From assembly GCA_963070105.1 (NCBI GenBank), contig OY718805.1:4212001-4276000 (forward strand): 64,000 bases of DNA, written 5' to 3'. The notes under the pieces were generated by a model, which saw nothing but the letters and a program-made list of their open reading frames with translations, did not search any database and was not told the DNA's origin. This document shows positions 62,612 through 64,000 of this stretch, piece after piece. Position 1 is the stretch's first letter, and each line of letters starts with the position of its first letter. A program made the position numbers and the translations under genes. This DNA is from Litomosoides sigmodontis. Taxonomy: Eukaryota; Nematoda; Chromadorea; Rhabditida; Onchocercidae.

Positions 62612-64000
62612 AGAATAACGAATTTTTGCTGGCAAAAAAATATGCGAAAAGAGTTCGTATTTCAAAACATCAATTCAAAAACCGGTAATTATGGGAAAGT
62701 TCGAAAATTTTCCAAAAAGAAATTAAATAATGCAATCAAAACAACAGATTAATCAATCGCAAATAAATTAAAGATTCATTTGAACTGCTAACAGAGCATT
62801 TTATAAGCAAAATGTTACGCAAAAAAAATCTCTCGAGGATAGAAGAAATAGGTGGAGCATCTGATAATCAGAAGATCAACACTCATATGGAATAACCAAC
62901 TCATACGAATTTAAAGCTACAACATATGAGCGCTATATGAAATGGAAAGAATAAAGTTTGAGTAAAATAACATTTGGTAATTCTAATCAATAATTTATGC
63001 AAGCTCAAACTTCACTGCTTGCAACCATAATCTAGATTTTGTTTGCATCGAGCAGTGAAAAGCCTCATTTGCAAGTTATCAGTTTTCATATGAATTCATC
63101 TTTCAAGATTATAACATTTTAAAATTTTGTCCTGCAAAAGAGACACGTCATTGATACCACCTAGCATCCCTCCATTAAAATGTCGATTCATAAAAGTGCT
63201 CAAATTAAAAATGTCAACCAAAACATTGGCAGCGTTCGGGAAAACAAATGCATTGACATACGTCCACTTATTTCACATTTTTAATATAAAAAAATTTTTA
63301 CACTGTCGAAGCAGCAATATTTCAAAAAACTTTTGACTTATGAAAGCGCACTTAACACAATCAATAAGTCGACGTAAGTATCGAAGTGTAAGATGAATAC
63401 TTCGAGATAAGCGGAAAAACCAGAAGCGTGTTTTTTTCAGAGAAGCGGCGAATGTGAACAGAAAAAACGATGTCATCAGCCGTCTGAGTTTTCATTCGGT
63501 AATCAATCCGCTACAAAAAAACCGCTAAATCACTAAACAGGTCAGTTGATTCAATAAGAAACAAAACAAACAGTTATCGAAAAAAAAAACCAATGCCTGG
63601 CCACCACAACTTTAGGTTAGCCGCTTCCTATCCTGAAATATACAACATGCCAATTAGGGCAATAGCCAGTGCCATGGATGAGTTAACAAGTGAAAAGTTT
63701 GCCATGAGATGAGACATGGGAGCCTAAACATATCATAATTGGACAGTCAATAATCTTGCAATTAAATTTGCTGCTGCATGATATCTTAACTAATCGGTCA
63801 GAATCCAGCTCAGATGAAGTCTCAAACTTGCATCCTGATTTGTTGTAAACTTTAAATAAGTCAATTTTTTTGTGATTGCTTCAAGTCCACTGTGTTACAA
63901 AGTTTTAGATGCAATCATCGGTACTCGAGAACGTCACCATGAATATACATCTGAAATTGACAAAATGAAAACCAACGAAATTACCCAAAAGTCAATCGAG
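62612..64000. other. right end, nothing recognised
   Basis: AT-rich sequence upstream of GLG1 with only short frames of low-complexity translation. It should contain the GLG1 promoter. Confidence 0.5.

Overview
The window is nuclear DNA of a small, AT-rich (about two-thirds A+T), intron-dense animal, most likely a nematode. Three things point that way. Introns are short and end in TTTTCAG, TTTTTAG or similar with almost no separate polypyrimidine tract. Several start codons lie 1-4 bases after such an acceptor, as expected for spliced-leader trans-splicing. The genes are conserved animal orthologues. I cannot name the species or clade from sequence alone. There are no prokaryotic features.

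Layout. 1-8.66 kb: no gene recognised, several microsatellites. 8.66-11.58 kb (-): a seven-exon FAXC (failed axon connections)/metaxin-like GST-fold gene, rebuilt completely at 292 residues. 11.66-12.44 kb (-): coding-like exons of unknown identity. 14.0-37.5 kb (-): one very large many-exon gene, VPS13D, with its diagnostic N-terminus, NVHIRYED motif, SHR-BD region, ricin-type QxW lectin domain, conserved C-terminal region and terminal PH-like domain. 38.3-40.1 kb (-): NPC2, four exons, 166 residues. 40.1-42.65 kb: shared divergent intergenic region with three overlapping GATA sites, a GA repeat and a poly-G run. 42.65-46.62 kb (+): nucleostemin/GNL3-family nucleolar GTPase, 13 exons, 574 residues. 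47.69-50.50 kb (+): a five-exon, 532-residue protein I cannot assign, with three copies of a 14-residue Arg-rich motif and a C-terminal coiled coil. 50.5-53.3 kb: no intact gene; 51.0-52.6 kb has broken coding-like pieces. 53.35-62.60 kb (-): GLG1 (cysteine-rich Golgi protein 1) with signal peptide, many Cys-rich repeats and a C-terminal membrane anchor. 62.6-64 kb: nothing recognised.

There is no operon-like pathway here. There is a loose membrane and lipid theme: VPS13D is a bridge-like lipid transfer protein, NPC2 a lysosomal sterol carrier, GLG1 a Golgi sialoglycoprotein, and FAXC is related to metaxins. The most unusual observation is that both NPC2 and the nucleostemin gene need a non-canonical GC-AG intron whose donor begins GC(A/T)CGTTTTA. 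Each is a tandem GYNNGY donor in which the GT four bases downstream would shift the frame and hit an early stop. The unidentified repeat-motif protein at 47.7-50.5 kb is the best candidate for something undescribed.
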